Source of the DNA: Vigna angularis
Lineage: Eukaryota > Streptophyta > Magnoliopsida > Fabales > Fabaceae
Direction of reading: 5' to 3'
DNA: 64,000 nt
Assembly (NCBI RefSeq): GCF_016808095.1
Contig: NC_068979.1
Coordinates: forward strand, 19,188,501 to 19,252,500
The position numbers were made by a program, and so were the translations under genes. Under the pieces are notes generated by a model. It saw nothing but the letters and a program-made list of their open reading frames with translations, was not told the DNA's origin and searched no databases. Shown here piece by piece: positions 21,347 to 36,255 of this stretch (position 1 is the first letter of the stretch; each line of letters opens with the position of its first letter).

Positions 21347-24300
21347 TGAAAAATCCGAGTCTAAATTTATTAAGAGATTCACGTTACTTTCAACCAAAAA
21401 CTTTAAAATAATGAATTTATGAGTATTTTATCTTAACTTTTTTATTTCTATTCAATATAGATCACTCCATCAATGATTTAGGCATGGTACAGGTACCTCT
21501 CACCACCCACCATCATTTATGTTCTATATTTTTGGTTTTTAGCTTGATATGTACAAAGCAACCTCATTAATTATAAGTAGGTGTCTGATGCATCAGATGT
21601 GATTTTGAATAGCTTCAAATACATCTCTGGATGAATTTATTCTGAGTTTATGATTTCTTGTACTACATATCGTATCAGTTGGCCCCAGAAAGTTGCTGCA
21701 GTTCTTCATCCTATATCGTCTATTCCCTCTTCTCCTTGTTGGCATTCTCCATCTTCTTTAATCAGTTAATGGTATATATTCAGAAAATAATACTTTAGCA
21801 CCTATGCTGCTATGCACTTTGTCAAACAAGAAGAAACGGATTAAGTTGCTATAGTTTTATTCAGTTTATCCCCTCTTCCACAAAATATCTTTCAATGGAT
21901 CATTATTGTCAAATATTTTTTATATGGAATTTGTTTGTAGGTAATTATGAGACATAATAATAGATGCCATTGACCCAATGTGATCCTTCAAACAAAAGGA
22001 TTGTTTTCAAGCACACTAGTTGAAATTGTCTCTGGCCAATATCAGCAGCTGTGTCGCTGATTCCCACGTGTTCCATTATCTTGGTGTTTTTCAACTATTC
22101 AGAGATGTTCACTTCATTATTAAAGCAAAAGGAGAGTTGTAGAGCATTGATTTATCTCAGCACCCCACATGCCTAACTTGATTTCCTGCATTCTCTTCAT
22201 GATCTGTGTCTTTCTCTCTATGCTCCAATATACAAAATGGAATACGCTTTAACAATAATTTTACTTAATAATATATTGATTCTTTTAGAATGGAAGTGTA
22301 AGTTTAAGTCGCACGTTGAGACCCATAAACTCGATACCTTAAGATTTTTAGTAGGAAGTGGTATCAATATCTTGTGCGAGTTGAACTCAGATCTCATTGT
22401 TATTGTGTTTTTCCGATAAACTCTCTCTTATTTAGATCCATCAGTGATATCATATCCACCCAATTCACCTGAGAAAGAAAAATGACTAATGGATATGTAA
22501 GTAGAGGCTTGTCCTATTTAGTATTGGACCACATAACGTGCCTGCAAATTAATCATGAGGGCAAAACATAACTGTAACTGATATGATTAGACCTCTAACA
22601 CATGACAAATTTGTTTTAAAATTGCATGTTCTTAAGTTCCACAAGATACAAACTAAGTATTACCTAATAATCCCAGAAACATTCATTGGAGCAAAAAGAA
22701 ACATCACTGCATTAGTAAAACCTAATCACGTGCCATGATTGATTACATAATGAAATAGAAAATCACTTTGCTAGGAGCAGAGCATCCTAATCCACAAGTC
22801 AAACATAATTTTTTAGACCCCCCTTTATATAGTAATGAGTGTCTAAAACTATTAGTTGCTTAACTTTTGCTTATAGTTCTTGCGTGGGAACAATTATGAC
22901 GTTCAGTTCAAGCTTTCAAAAGGAACACTAAGCAAAATTCTTCCATAGACCAAAACAGTTGTTTCAACTTTCAATGAGGAAAATTCTTCGTGTTAATTTC
23001 TAGAGTTCATGTGATGCCACGTGCATTTTCTTTTCTTGGTTAAAAGACAAATCATTAGTAAGTTTTTACCTTTAATTGTTTTATAGTATATGTATAGAAT
23101 AAAGAGTCTGCAACTCTAATCTGTGCCTTCCTGATAATATTCTTTTATTCTGCTGCAGAGTGTATCTCACTTCTCTTTTCTTTTTGGACAGAGGGATTTG
23201 TCAGTTTACCACTTAAGCTGTATCATCAGAGAAAGTGTCATCCTCTTCAATATTTTAAACCTTGAAGAATAAAAAAAATGAAAAAGTCAACATTCCACAT
23301 GCTGTTGAGTAGAAAAGCAAGAAATGTTCCAAGTAACTAGTTCTCTTATATTCAGAGTGAAGCAGCATCTTTGTCTTTACATTTCACAAAAATATTTTGG
23401 CAATCCAATCAAACACTCACTTCTCTGGTGAGAAATGGCTATCAATTTCAAAGTCAATAATCAGTAGCTTGATTAAAGCCAAGACTTCTGTCATGTGGTT
23501 ATCTTTTTTAGGACCAAAACAATGTTATTAAGCATGATTTCAAGTTCTGCCATCTCTTACAATTAAAAATGGTTTAGTTTAATTATAAGAATAACATGTG
23601 CTTCATGCTTCCCTCCTTATTTTTTTTCATTTTCTAAGTCCTTCGAACTTCTGTTTCATCACACTGGAAGATTCTACTTCTTGTGTGCATGCATGAGTGG
23701 AAAGAGAAAAGAACAACAACCGAAGTCTTATTCCCTTAAGTCAACTACGTGAATTACAACATGATGTCATAGAATATCAGTGTGCTGGATTCTGTATTTA
23801 ACATCTGTTTTTAGTACAAAATCAACGCCATTAGTACAAAATCTCAACACTTTGCAGACCAAAGTTTCATGAGTCTGCAAAGTGTGTTATCTAGTGTGGA
23901 ATATATGACTCATGCTAATCTTGAAGATTGGATAATCATATTGTGTTATGAGAATATCATCTTAATATGTGTATAGAAAATAGATCTGTAAATGCATCCT
24001 ACAAAGAGTTAGTAAGATATCAAATCAAACTTTCCTGTGAAGCCAAACTCTGTCATGTACTGAATGCGATCTGAATTACTGAACCTTTTTTCACTTGAAA
24101 TTGAAGCCTCAAATGCACATGGTATTTGATAGCTATGGACCACAAAAAGGTTTTCGGTTTGAATTCATTAATACTATATATTATGCATGATTAAGAACCG
24201 ATTAGTACATCATTATGGAAATCAATGAGATGCGAACAGTCTTACTATTAAACCGATTATTTACTTTGTATAAAAGTAAATCAAAGACAAGAAATGGTGA

Positions 24301-24630
24301 AGAAGCATGCCATTTTGCATAAAACAAAACACAAGTACTGTGGTTTTCATAATCTTTGTAGACAATTGAGAAACTGTTTTAAAAATTCAACTAGTCAAAT
24401 AACTCAGGCAGTTCAAGGTGGTATTTGATTACTTTAATTCTCTTGGTGTGTAAAAGACGGAAATATTTTATGTAATTTGACTCATTCAGAACACAAATAA
24501 TAGTTATATATTACATGCATGCTGGGAAAAATCTTCAATTTGAATCCTATGGAATGATTCTTCTAAGTTCTTTCATTGCTTATTTTCATTCAGTATAAAA
24601 TTCTGTCAATAATCCTTCTCTTATTTGAAA
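21347..24630. other. AT-rich spacer, no gene supported
   Basis: No frame longer than about 60 codons and no domain signal on either strand. ACGT-core elements occur (for example cacgtgttcc near 22066 and gccacgtgc near 23017) but are not tied to a gene. Confidence 0.6.
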
Positions 24631-24639
24631 CACGATCAT

Positions 24640-25128
24640 TAGGAATAACAATAAATTAGATCAAACACGGATATCCGCAATTTGATCCGAAAAAAAAAAT
24701 CCACCTAATACTAGATCTTACTTGCATGAATATCTTCTTAAAAAATATTTATAAATATTTTAAAATCCGTAGATATCCGAAAATACCGTGATATATGCAT
24801 ATATTTAAAAAAATATATTTTTATAAATTATTAAAAGAAAATTTAAACAAAATTACAAAAAAATATATAAAATATAATATAAATTAAATATAAATTAAAA
24901 TTTAATTTTAATTAAATTTAATCTTATAAAAAATAAATTAATTTTAATTTTAATTAAATTAAATATAATAAAATATAAATTAAATTTTTATTTTTAATTT
25001 CTGAATACTCAACATCCAATCCATTTATAAATGAATATTAAAATATCTGTTAAACGCAACATTTAGATAATAAATATCCACAATATCAACTATTCTTTAC
25101 GAATTATACAGATTTTTTTACCATCCTA
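24640..25128. mobile_element. Short AT-rich repeat with weak hAT-like ends
   Basis: Left end reads TAGGAATAACAA and the right end, reverse-complemented, TAGGATGGTAAA, resembling the TAGGGATGGCAA-type ends of plant hAT-derived repeats. Internally it has repeated GATATCCG-type motifs and long A/T runs. An 8-bp target duplication is not clear, so the assignment is tentative. Confidence 0.4.
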
Positions 25129-25707
25129 AGCATTACTGTTTATTACCACCAGCTATAGTTTTCGCCAATTTTAATTAACCAATTAAAACCAAACATGTTT
25201 TGCAGTCTTTACTGCGATTCTAGCCGTGCATCCTTGGATTTATCTTCCTTAATAACTGTTGATAATTTACAGTGTAGTATTTATGTTTTATTCTTATAAG
25301 TTTAATTTTAATTGTGCTACAATAATTACTAAAAACAATAGAGTACTTATTAAAAAGTATGAAAATTAATATTTTTAATACATATTATTATTGTGATTGT
25401 TAATAATAAAATTTTCATATATTACTTTGTTACAAAATATATTTCTTTAATCATTACTTCCATAAGACAGTAAAAGTAAAATAACTTTTATTTTAGTCTT
25501 TGAAAATGTTACTGTTATTTTTTATTGCACAACCACTCTCACCCAAACCGAAGGCCATTATTGGCTAAACAATAAATCTCCAACAATAAAAGTTGTTACT
25601 GTCTTGTCACATCCTTATGCAACTCATGCTATTATGTTGCTAATTCTTGTAATTTCAAATGCTAATTACAATTCGGATATGAATAATGTTTTTTATAACT
25701 CGATGTA

Positions 25708-25708
25708 T

Positions 25709-25758
<50 letters not shown>

Positions 25759-26000
25759 AAAATATTGGTGAATATTTAAAAATATATATTTTATAAATTT
25801 TTAAAATAAAATCTAAATAAAATTATAAAATAAAATATAATATAATATAAATTAAACTAAATATAAATATAATTTTAATTAAGTTTAATCTAATAAAATA
25901 TAAATTAAATTTAAAATATCTATGCATGTATATATTAATTATATATCACATATTTTATCCGTAAATATTTACAAATATAAATATTTTTATCATTCTTAAT
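25708..26000. repeat. (TA)n run plus second, partial copy of the 24.8-kb AT-rich repeat
   Basis: A (TA) run at about 25708-25755 is followed by sequence closely resembling 24.78-25.0 kb (blocks such as aaatataaattaaatttaa and the closing atttttatcattctta). The two copies are in the same orientation. Confidence 0.65.
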
Positions 26001-28250
26001 TATAACAATTTAATAAAATTAAATAAGTAGGAATTAAAAAAAAAAAGTTAGAACTACCATATTAAAAAAATAATATAAGTCAAAAATCCCCAAAATTATT
26101 GTTTAAGTATTTTGGTATAAAGACCTACACATTTAGACATTTAATATGTAATGCATCACTCTCGTGTGATTTGTAATTGTTTTCATTTTTTTTCTTCAGC
26201 TTGTTTTTGTTTATAATTCTCCTATAAATTGAATCGTTGGGAATATTATCCACAGCCAAAAGTATCCAATATCCTCAATAAGACTTACGTAAACAATTTT
26301 GCACTTTTGATTCTTACATTTACCAAGTGAAAGAGTAATAAAAAAAATGAGACTTTTGATTAAAAAAGAACATGACTTGTATACAAGTATAAGGTAATGA
26401 TAAGAGTGAATAAAACTAAAATGGCATACCCCATTAGGTAAAGCTTTAGCATTAGTTAGAAACCCTAAGTGAGCTCTAGCCTAAACAATGTAGAAGACAT
26501 ATATGGTTAAACCTATTTCGTTTATCTCATCCTAATGTCGGTATCTATTTGTCCCGAATCAACTATACAAACTACATATTTTAAGGTGGTAGTTATGAGG
26601 CACCACTCACTACCTTCCAAAATTTTCACCAACATTACCAATTTCATATGCAACTATCATGACGTTCATCACTCGTCACATTTTGTTGCCTATGAAAACC
26701 TTTCTTTCTGCTTTTGTTTCCATCCATTCCTCTTCTTCGTCAACGATCTTCTTCTCTTTTTCATTACATTTTCCTTTGTATTAGCCATGTGAGTGAGTGG
26801 TCCTTTTGCTTGTTCAAAGGGTATCATGATAACGTATGGAGCTTGAGTCACTTTGGTACAAAGACAAATTAAGATGGTGTGTGGTATTATAAATTAGTGT
26901 AGGACCTACTATTCCAGCATGCCCACTTGTTTTTCATCCTTTCTTCTCTACAACTAAGCCACTATCTCCTAAAAGGTAGGTATGTATGGTACATGAACAT
27001 GGATACACCATGCTTTCATTTTCTTCTTAAATGTCTCTACTTACAACCCTTGTATACTCACCTTAATTAAAATATTGCCTTAATCACACCCTTCATGCCT
27101 TATCTTCCTGCTTATATTAATTGTACCCTTTAAATTCTTTATTGGATATTTTGGTATTATTTTCCCTTTAACATTAAAACTATAATGATATTAACCTATT
27201 AAAATCTTTTTTCGAATTTAAGTATACGAGAGAAGAAAGTAACATATAAAAGTGAAGACTCGTTAATTCATTATTTTAAACTTTTTTAACGTCAATCCTG
27301 ATGTGAGTAAACTCAGATCTATTTTTTTAGAAAACCCTCTTTTTCGATAAACTTAACACCACTAAGTGTTAATTTTGTAAACATTTGTTAAGTGGAGTAC
27401 TTTCTAACATTCACAACATTGAGAGTATAGTAACTCATGTGGGTGTTCTTGTTTCACCTGAGTAGAGATGATTGACTTGGTGTAGGGTATGGTTTGCTTA
27501 GACCAGAAGCCCAAAGATAAGTCCTTAGTGGTGCCTCACATTATCATTCTCAACACAATGAAGAATGTTTCATGACTTGTGTTGAATTATTAGTTTTGGA
27601 CAGCCCCAACAGTTCACACACTCCATTCTTGATTAAAGTATGCAACTTTATTCAGACCAGAATATGCATAATCATCACATGCTAGTAAAATTCTGTTAAC
27701 TGACGCTTTGGATTCTCGTTTGCAGGACCTTGAGTTTCAAAAGAAATTGTCAAATCATTTTATTTATTTTTTTGCATTATAACCAGTTGCAGCAATACAC
27801 ATAACGTAATTTTGCACATTATCCCACTAGAACATTACTGGATGTTTATTACTCGTCCACATTTGCACCAAATAATTAGTCTTCAAGTTTTATGTATTTT
27901 TAATTATTATAGTTAAAAAAAAACTTTTTATCGCTAGACTAAATGTAAATAATTAGCATAACTATTAAGACACAAAGTATTTTCATAAATAAAAACACAT
28001 TTAAAACTAAGTTTATCCAAGATGTTCCTTTATTACATTCAATCTAGGACTTGAATTTTCTATCAGTAAGAGTACAAAATGGTAGTAGACCATCCTATTC
28101 TTAATCCACTAAAATCCGATTTGAGTCGATCCATTTCATCATGAATTGCCAATGACATTGGCCTGGCCTGCCGTCCCTTTTGTTTAGAAAAGCAAAAAAA
28201 TTTAATCATTTTCCTGTTCAATTTTTAAATCAAATGTATAAAAGAAAAAA
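26001..28250. other. Spacer, no gene supported
   Basis: Includes an 85-codon frame at 26535-26792 with no recognisable domain. Nothing else stands out. Confidence 0.55.
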
Positions 28251-28251
28251 A

Positions 28252-29050
<799 letters not shown>

Positions 29051-29054
29051 AAAA

Positions 29055-29338
29055 TGTCAATAGATAGCACAACAAAAAAGTATGATCTGAAAGCCAGTTC
29101 CCATTTTTTTGCTGCACTTACACATGCATCTGTTCAATGGTTGAAGCTACAAGATTCATAGTTTGCTGCAACAGTAAGAAGCAACTGTTGATACTACTGG
29201 CTTCTCAAATCCTATTCCTAGACTAAGGTGAACTGTGAAGAGCATGATTAGATGTCTCGGATACAAAATGAAAGAAAGCTAGATTTCTTTGCTGGATTTG
29301 TTTTATTCTCATTAGAAATTCCAGGATGTCCCAACAAG
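29055..29338 (-). other. Probable 3' UTR / conserved 3' flank of OB-fold gene copy A
   Basis: On the gene strand, 29210-29055 aligns well with 53508-53665 downstream of copy B. Shared blocks include TTGTAGCTTCAACCATTGAA and GATTTGAGAAGCCAGTA. Such similarity beyond the stop codon supports duplication of the whole transcription unit. Confidence 0.7.
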
Positions 29339-32300
29339 TCATTCTACAACAACATTCACAAGTTCATACTCGATGAGAGACAAGTTGTTATCTTCCTTAA
29401 CAGTGAAACTAGCAGGTTCTTTCACTTCCACTCGGCCCCACTTGTCCACAGCAAGCCTCATTGATCCTTTGAACATGTCAATTTTGGCATTTCGCAGGAT
29501 CACAGTAGCACCCTCTTCCATCAAATCCACTGAACATAAACAAAATTGGAAACATGACAAAATGTTCATCATCTCAGCCAAAAATACAATACTCAACTTA
29601 TTCCAAATCAATACTTTAAATATTCGTTTAGATTGCAATTTAATTTGAAAATTCTACATAAATTATTTTCAAGATTGTTGTTCAACTTCCAACCTAAAAC
29701 ATCAGTTTAACTTTCATGTTTGTTAAAATGGAATACAGGAACATGTATTACTTGAGGTCTTAAACACCTCTACACTTACATTTATAGAAAACAAAATAAC
29801 TAACCACACTCCTTTCCAACTCACTCTTAGTTGGAACACACTTGAACACAACTCATACACACATAAGTCATACACAATAACCAATAGTTATAACACTCCC
29901 CCTCACGCTGGAGCATACAAATTGTATGAACCAAGCTTGGAATAATTGAACTCGGTTTTGAACTGGATGATTTGTCTTCAAGAGTGTGAGGCAAACAAAG
30001 ATGGGTTATCACATGTCAATGAACTAACAGCAGCTTGTGAAACTTCAACTTCAAAAGTGGATGAAGGAGAGCAGCGGTGGACAATGACAAACTGCAAGGA
30101 CTGAATCCCCATCAATGATGAATGAGTGACGGGATCTGCAGTGGCTGAAAGCTATAAAACTGCAGGGACTACACTAAATCCCCATCAATGATGGATGGGT
30201 GATGGGATCAACAATAGTAAAAGCTACAAAACTGCAGGGACTACACCCATGCTAAACTGCCATACTTGGTTTGCAGGATGGGTGATGGGATCAACAATAG
30301 TAGCTGAAAGTTACAAAACTGCAGGGACTACACCCATGGTGGACTGACATTTCCTTTGCAGTGTTGTCTTGGAACGATACTCCCCCTCAGTGTGAACGGC
30401 ATGGCGGAAACGGTGAAATTGTTGACTGAGATTGGAAGTATCACAGTTGCTGGTCCGAAGATCAAAAAGATTTGCAATCTTAAGAAATTGACAAAGCGGC
30501 ACATATAGTGAGAAAAAGGCAAGAACAGCAACACAGAGGCGAAACCCCCTACGGCAGAGCTGGAGGATGACGAAAGCGGAAAAAGGTAGGACTAGGCACT
30601 GGTCCATCAACGGCGGAGACGAAGACAGACAAAGATGGCAGCAATGGCTGCTTTGGAGGGTCTGAACAGAGAGAGGGAGGTCCGGCGAGACGACCGGCAG
30701 CGGCGCGGTTTGATGCCGACGCCGAGAAGGCGGCGCGTGATGAACACGCGTCCGAGATCTACCGGAGAGAGGAGGCGCGTGACGGCGCATGCGGGCGAGA
30801 CAGAGACGGCGACCACCAGGGTTAGGTCGCGCTTGAAGAGACGGTCCAGATCCACTAGACACTGGTCGGAACTGTGACGATGGCCGACGAGAAGGCGGCA
30901 CGTGACAAACACGCACCCGAGACTAGCTGAAGACAAGCGGCGCGTGGAGGCGCGTGAAGAGGAGTCTGGTCTTGACTCCGACGAGGTTGGCCGTCGCTCG
31001 AGGAGACGGTCCAGATTCGCTGGTCACCAGTCGAAACCGTGACGCTGGCCGGCGTAGATTGGAGAGATCTGATGCTCGTGGCGACGCGTGAGGGAGAAGT
31101 AGCTTCCGAAACTGACGTGGTTGGTCGTCACTCAAAGAGACGGTCCAGATCCGCTGGTCACCCGTCGAAACTGTGACGGTGGCCGGCGGCGGACAAAGGT
31201 TGGCGGAAGACAGTGCCTGGCGACGGCGGAGAGGGGCGATCGATTGGGTTGCGGCTCGCGACGGCTGACTGTTACAGAGGGAGTGTCTTTCTAGGATTCC
31301 CAGGAGACTTTAGGTCTCTTTGATTCTGGGTGCTGAGATTTAAGAAGAAGAGAAAATGGATCTTATGAAATTTTTAGGGGCTGCCGGCGGCCATGGCGGC
31401 CGGCCGCCGACAAACAGCAAGGATCACCAGAAGAGATCAGAGAACCTGCTCTGATACCATGTTAAAATGGAATACAGGAATATGTATTACTTGAGGTCTT
31501 AAACACCTCTACAGTTACATTTATAGAAAACAAAGTAACTAACCACACTCCTTTCCAACTCACTCTTAGTTGGAACACACTTGAACACAACTCATACACA
31601 CATAACTCATACACAATAACCAATAATTCTAACAATGTTGAATACAAGTTGACAACTATTACGCTATTATTATCAAGGGAGAATTACAATACAATCTAAC
31701 ACTTACAAATATAAATAGTCATTGCAACGGAGTTATAAGTAAATAAGATTAGGCACTAGACCAAAATATGGACAGTAAGTAACAACAGGGTAGATAAAGG
31801 GAAGAGAAACTAAGTGAGTATCAGAATTTCCGAGGGAAACATGTGTAATTATGTTGAAGAGAAGGTGATTAAAAGGAGAAAGAAACAACAGGGTAGATAT
31901 GACTAGAGAAGAAAAGGGCATGCGGTTGGGCTAGAGATTTTGTGCATCTACAGAACTCGGGATCTTTTATTTTCTGCATTTATTTGTGCAGGGAACTGGT
32001 CTCGTTACTTTCAGGGGAAAAAATCGGTTCCAATTAATTTTAGCATTTCAAACCACTGATTTGGTTATTTTTTTCCTAAATGGTAATTACTTTTTTCTAT
32101 TATTTATTAAATTTAAGTTCTCCGTCATATATGATCCCTATAATATCATGAGAATACTGAACTTTTTCTATTAGTGAAAGTAATGGTCCAAAAACACATT
32201 CCACACTTCCACTATCATGAAAAAATGACAGTCTTAATGTAAAAGAAAGCAATCAGCAGGCATACACTTCCACTTCATGCTTGCTACTCTTTCTTTCAAA

Positions 32301-35300
32301 ACTTCGCATCTGTAAACATAGTTTCTCTTTTAGTTCTACACTTATCAGACCTCAGCCATAGGGAGAATTCAAAAGCAGGAACAAGTAATAAACAGGAATA
32401 AGCAATATTGCATCTGCAATTCTGCTTCATTCCTTAATGTTAGCAAGGAAGAGAGCTTGTTCGTTTCTAACTTTCTTCTCAAACTCTCTTCACCCGCTCC
32501 CATTCCCCAAAGAACCTCAACTTAATTTGTTTCTGCTCACAGCTTAAGTAATAGATATATCCAAAAGAGCATACAAAACGTTGTTAGAAACTGGAACACA
32601 CATTATTTCCTGATTATCCTAGACTGTGTAAGCCCAATTCAACCCTAAAAGTCATTCTTTAGTAGCGATACAAAACCCATACAAACAGTAGTTATATAAA
32701 CTCCTGAGTTGGAAAAAACAATACTCACATGTCAAGCAAGTGCACAAGGAATTGGTTATATATCATTTTCCCACCAATTTCACATATATGACTAAAATTG
32801 TAAAGCCTTGCTAAACTTCACAACAACAATAACTGAGAAACAAAGAAATTGAATAAAATTGCATTTCAAGTATTCATTAAGATAAACAAAAAACCACAAC
32901 CAGGACTTATCTTACTATTTAAAATGCCAATAATAAATAAGATAAAAAAGCTGTTCTAATCAATAATAATCCCACCATTGTTGAGAATTTGAGTTCTTGT
33001 CTTCAGTTGCAATAATATAGCGAAAAGCATAAAACTCAAGAATTACATAATATAAACTATCAAGCATGTCCCCATGGCCTGAAGAAGTGAAATAGAGAGG
33101 GAATACATAATGAAACTTTTAACTAAAGCAAGAGTTTAAAAAGCGTTGTCAATTACGAAACTCAACAAAACTAAACCAAAGTCTTCAAAACTGCACATTG
33201 ATCGGCTTCAATTGTGGTCAAATCAGTATAACAATATAAATATTTATAATATTATAATATAACAAGCAATAAACTAATGCAAAATAAATTAGGTAAAAAT
33301 TAAAAGAAAAATAGAAATTTATATGGATGTAATGATTCATACATAGTAAAAAAACAAAAAAAAAATAGCAATCTATAGATAGATCTTACATATAAACCTA
33401 AGATCATTTAATTATTTTAAACATGTTTTAGAATAAAAAATAAAAATATTTGAGGCAAAGTTTAATCAGTTTTTTGCAGTGGTTCTTACCTGGCTTTGGA
33501 TACCTTTTAACTAGTCTTTTTCTCCACCATTTTTTTTATGTTGTTTAGATAAGTGACCTAACTAATTCCCAATTGAATCAGCCAGTTAAGTTTTAGTAAC
33601 TACACTAAAACACTGTACAAATTCTAGACAACCACTCTTAAACAAAAATATTACCGATGAGACCTTGATATATTTTAGTTGAACCAAGAAAGTAGTATAA
33701 ACCAGAATGCAATAACTTATAGAAAAAAATAACACAAAGCTGGGCTTCTCTGCCCTAGATCCTGAAATGTAGTTTACCGGGAAAAAAAAATAAAAAAAAA
33801 AGACACAGGCAAAATATGGGAAGGCCCTGAATGACATTGTGTCTTTTGCTATCATTCTTCCCCCAATTACATCATTTTTTCATTTCTATATCTCCCTAGT
33901 ACTTCAAGTCTTACACCTTCTCTGAGTTCAAGGAAAATAACCATACCATACAGAAGCAAAGAAACATTTCAACATTAGAAGGGAGGAAAATCTATCATTT
34001 TTTTTTATATTTATCGTTGAATCATTTATCACCGACAGTGCAGGATACATAGCACAAAATTTTGCTTTATCATTGCAAAAGAGAAGTATGCCATCATATC
34101 CTCAAGGAGTAAAAATTCTCCATTACACATACGTGTACACCAACCAAAGGACATTAACACATGTCAACAACTGCAAATTTACTCAGATTTAACTAATTGT
34201 AGGACTGATCTACTCTAACAGGCATGTGAATGTACTCTTGATCGACAATATAGATTATTTGGCATATGGAACATTAACTATACAGCAACAGAAGTTTTAT
34301 GATATTCATGTCATTTCTAAATACAACACATAATACACAAATAATTGGATAAAATAATCAAGACACTCACAAGAACCAAAAAAATAGATCACAGAGTGAA
34401 TTGGGAGAGACCCTGAAACATATCAGAAGATTTAGATTACTAAAACTGCGTTTTCCTACAACTAAAAATTACCTTTTCCTTTGATAACTATATGTGTACG
34501 TTATATAGAGATCTTTCTATTGTTACCAAATGCTGCCAAACAGGAATTTGAGCTTTTTTAGTCGGATAACAAGTTAACAACAGACTGGTTTAAATATGCT
34601 AAACACAAATAAGAAAAGACAGATTATTCCTTATTTTATCCTAATTTCTATAAAATTTTGAGACAAAAAGTGTATATGGTTGATGACGTTACTGCAAGAA
34701 AATAAAAATGGACATTAATTAGGATATTTTGGGTACAAGAAACAAGAAAAACACGCAACAGCAATTACACTGATTCCTCTATTGCATAAATTTTTGCAGT
34801 TATTTAGATCATCTAGTGCACAATTAACTACAAACCTGGGACTTCCGGAAGACTTCATATGGTAAATTCTCTATAAAATTCCACTAACTGAATAAGTATA
34901 TATCTTTTATAGAAGTTTCTTTTAAAAAGCAAATCTATAAACGTTCAAGACCAATGATGCACAGATACATTATGCATATCGGATACATATCATGTTTGAT
35001 ATGGAGGGTATGATACATATTTAAAAATATCTAAAAATTCATAAGACATAATAAATATGTAACTACAATTCTGCAAATCAAAATTTAAAACATCTTTCTT
35101 ATATATTGCTAAATTAAATACAAAATTATAACCCATTGCATCATAAATTACTTTCTACCATTTACATATATGAATACTACCATAAATCGCATTCCTTTCT
35201 TAAAATCATTTACAAAGAGAACAATTTGTATATTTGGTATATCTAGGGACAATGTTTCTTCATCGCACATCCTTGTATGTTTCATATAGTTGCATTGAAT

Positions 35301-36255
35301 TTTCATAAAATGCTTTGCAGACTTGACACTTCACCAAAACATATCAAATCCAAACACTTACATACTCCACCAAGCATCTCCTATTGTTCAATGAGGGACT
35401 TAGATCTACAATACTCAAATCCCTATCAGCACATCTCCAAGAGCCAACACCATCACACCTTCTCTACAACATTTCACTTGTTGACACTTCACTCAACTTA
35501 ATTAGAATTTAGGCATCTCATTGGTAGCTCTTATATATTTCAGTACACCGAATATCTTATTCTACTTAAGTAGAATTTAGGCATCTCATAATAACAAGCA
35601 GTATCAGATATGTAAGAAAAAAACATAGAAGTGGTTTTGGTGATTTATACATCCAAAACTGCATAGATAAGCAAAGTGAAGTATCTGTTATAGCTCAGGA
35701 CAATTCACCGTCAGTTCACGGTACATACCACAAGCAGTAACTACAGATGCACATGAAATTCACAGAATAAAGCAACTAATGCATGTCCCTGGACAGATGA
35801 ATGTCCAGAACTAACCGACATCAAAACAGAAATGGAAATGGAAGATGGCCAAAAAATGGACAAAACAGGACACTAGACACATGACATGCACTTATTCAGT
35901 GCAAAACAACCAAATAAATAACGCCCCTTCACCCAGCCAAAGAAAAACACAATGAGAACAATAGAAAAACACCATGCAATGACAGAAAACATGAATATGG
36001 ACAGCTTTGTGAAAGCAATAACACATATATACCTTGATCATTTCTGGCAGTGAATATGATCATTCCAGTCTCATCACCAACCAAACATTCAGCAATTCGC
36101 ATTTGACGGGACTGAGGACCATCAGAACGACCTTTCTGCATCACCATCTTAGCATTGACCACTTTCACAGTTAAAGTGTGCCCACTTGTCCCAGGGCGAA
36201 GCTGATCCACCTTGGTGAATACGGGCTTCCTCAATCCTGATTTTGAATCTGCCAT
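29339..36255 (-). CDS. OB-fold nucleic-acid-binding-like protein, At4g28440 type, copy A
   Basis: Two coding exons, 36255-36033 and 29529-29339, join through a 6.5-kb intron (donor GTATAT, acceptor TTCAG) after the first base of a Val codon, giving 137 residues. Exon 1 begins MADSKSGLRKPVFTKVDQL and includes RIAECLVGDETGMIIFTARN. Exon 2 carries LRNAKIDMFKGSMRLAVDKW and ends ELVNVVVE. This is the single-domain OB-fold family annotated in Arabidopsis as At4g28440-like, related to replication-protein-A/SOSS-B folds. Binding to single-stranded nucleic acid is expected from the fold, not shown. The start matches copy B exactly. A TRIM-like element sits in the intron; splice sites and frame are intact. 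Confidence 0.93.
29721..29895 (-). repeat. 3' LTR (minus-strand sense) of the intronic TRIM-like element
   Basis: 175 bp; on the minus strand it starts TGTTATAACTATTGG directly after the purine tract. Confidence 0.93.
30560..31250 (-). repeat. GC-rich interior of the TRIM-like element with about three imperfect internal repeats
   Basis: A block of about 50 bases around acggtccagatccgctggtc and the following tgtgacggtggccggcg recurs near 30839, 31009 and 31139. Base composition is far more GC-rich than the surrounding intron. A 201-codon minus-strand frame (30916-30311) shows no known domain and is probably not coding. Confidence 0.7.
31460..31634 (-). repeat. 5' LTR (minus-strand sense) of the intronic TRIM-like element
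   Basis: Ends CATTTTAACA on the minus strand, directly followed by TGGTATCAGAGCAGG (31459-31445). Confidence 0.93.
31640..36032 (-). other. Remainder of the large intron of OB-fold gene copy A
   Basis: 4.4 kb of AT-rich intron with no domain-bearing frame on either strand. Nothing else recognised. Confidence 0.7.

Larger units (their letters stand above)
29716..31639 (-). mobile_element. 1.9-kb non-autonomous LTR element (TRIM/LARD-like) inside the copy A intron
   Basis: Two 175-bp direct LTRs at 29721-29895 and 31460-31634 are flanked by a perfect atgtt duplication (29716-29720, 31635-31639). Read on the minus strand, the primer site TGGTATCAGAGC (initiator tRNA-Met) abuts the LTR at 31459 and the tract GAGGGGGAG abuts the other LTR at 29896. 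The interior has no gag-pol. The LTRs differ at about 6-7 positions by eye. It lies in the same transcriptional orientation as the host gene. Confidence 0.93.

Noticed and set aside
30311..30916. 201-codon minus-strand frame in the TRIM-like element
   Set aside because: Arg/Ser/Pro-rich translation of GC-rich repeated DNA with no recognisable domain; not supported as coding.
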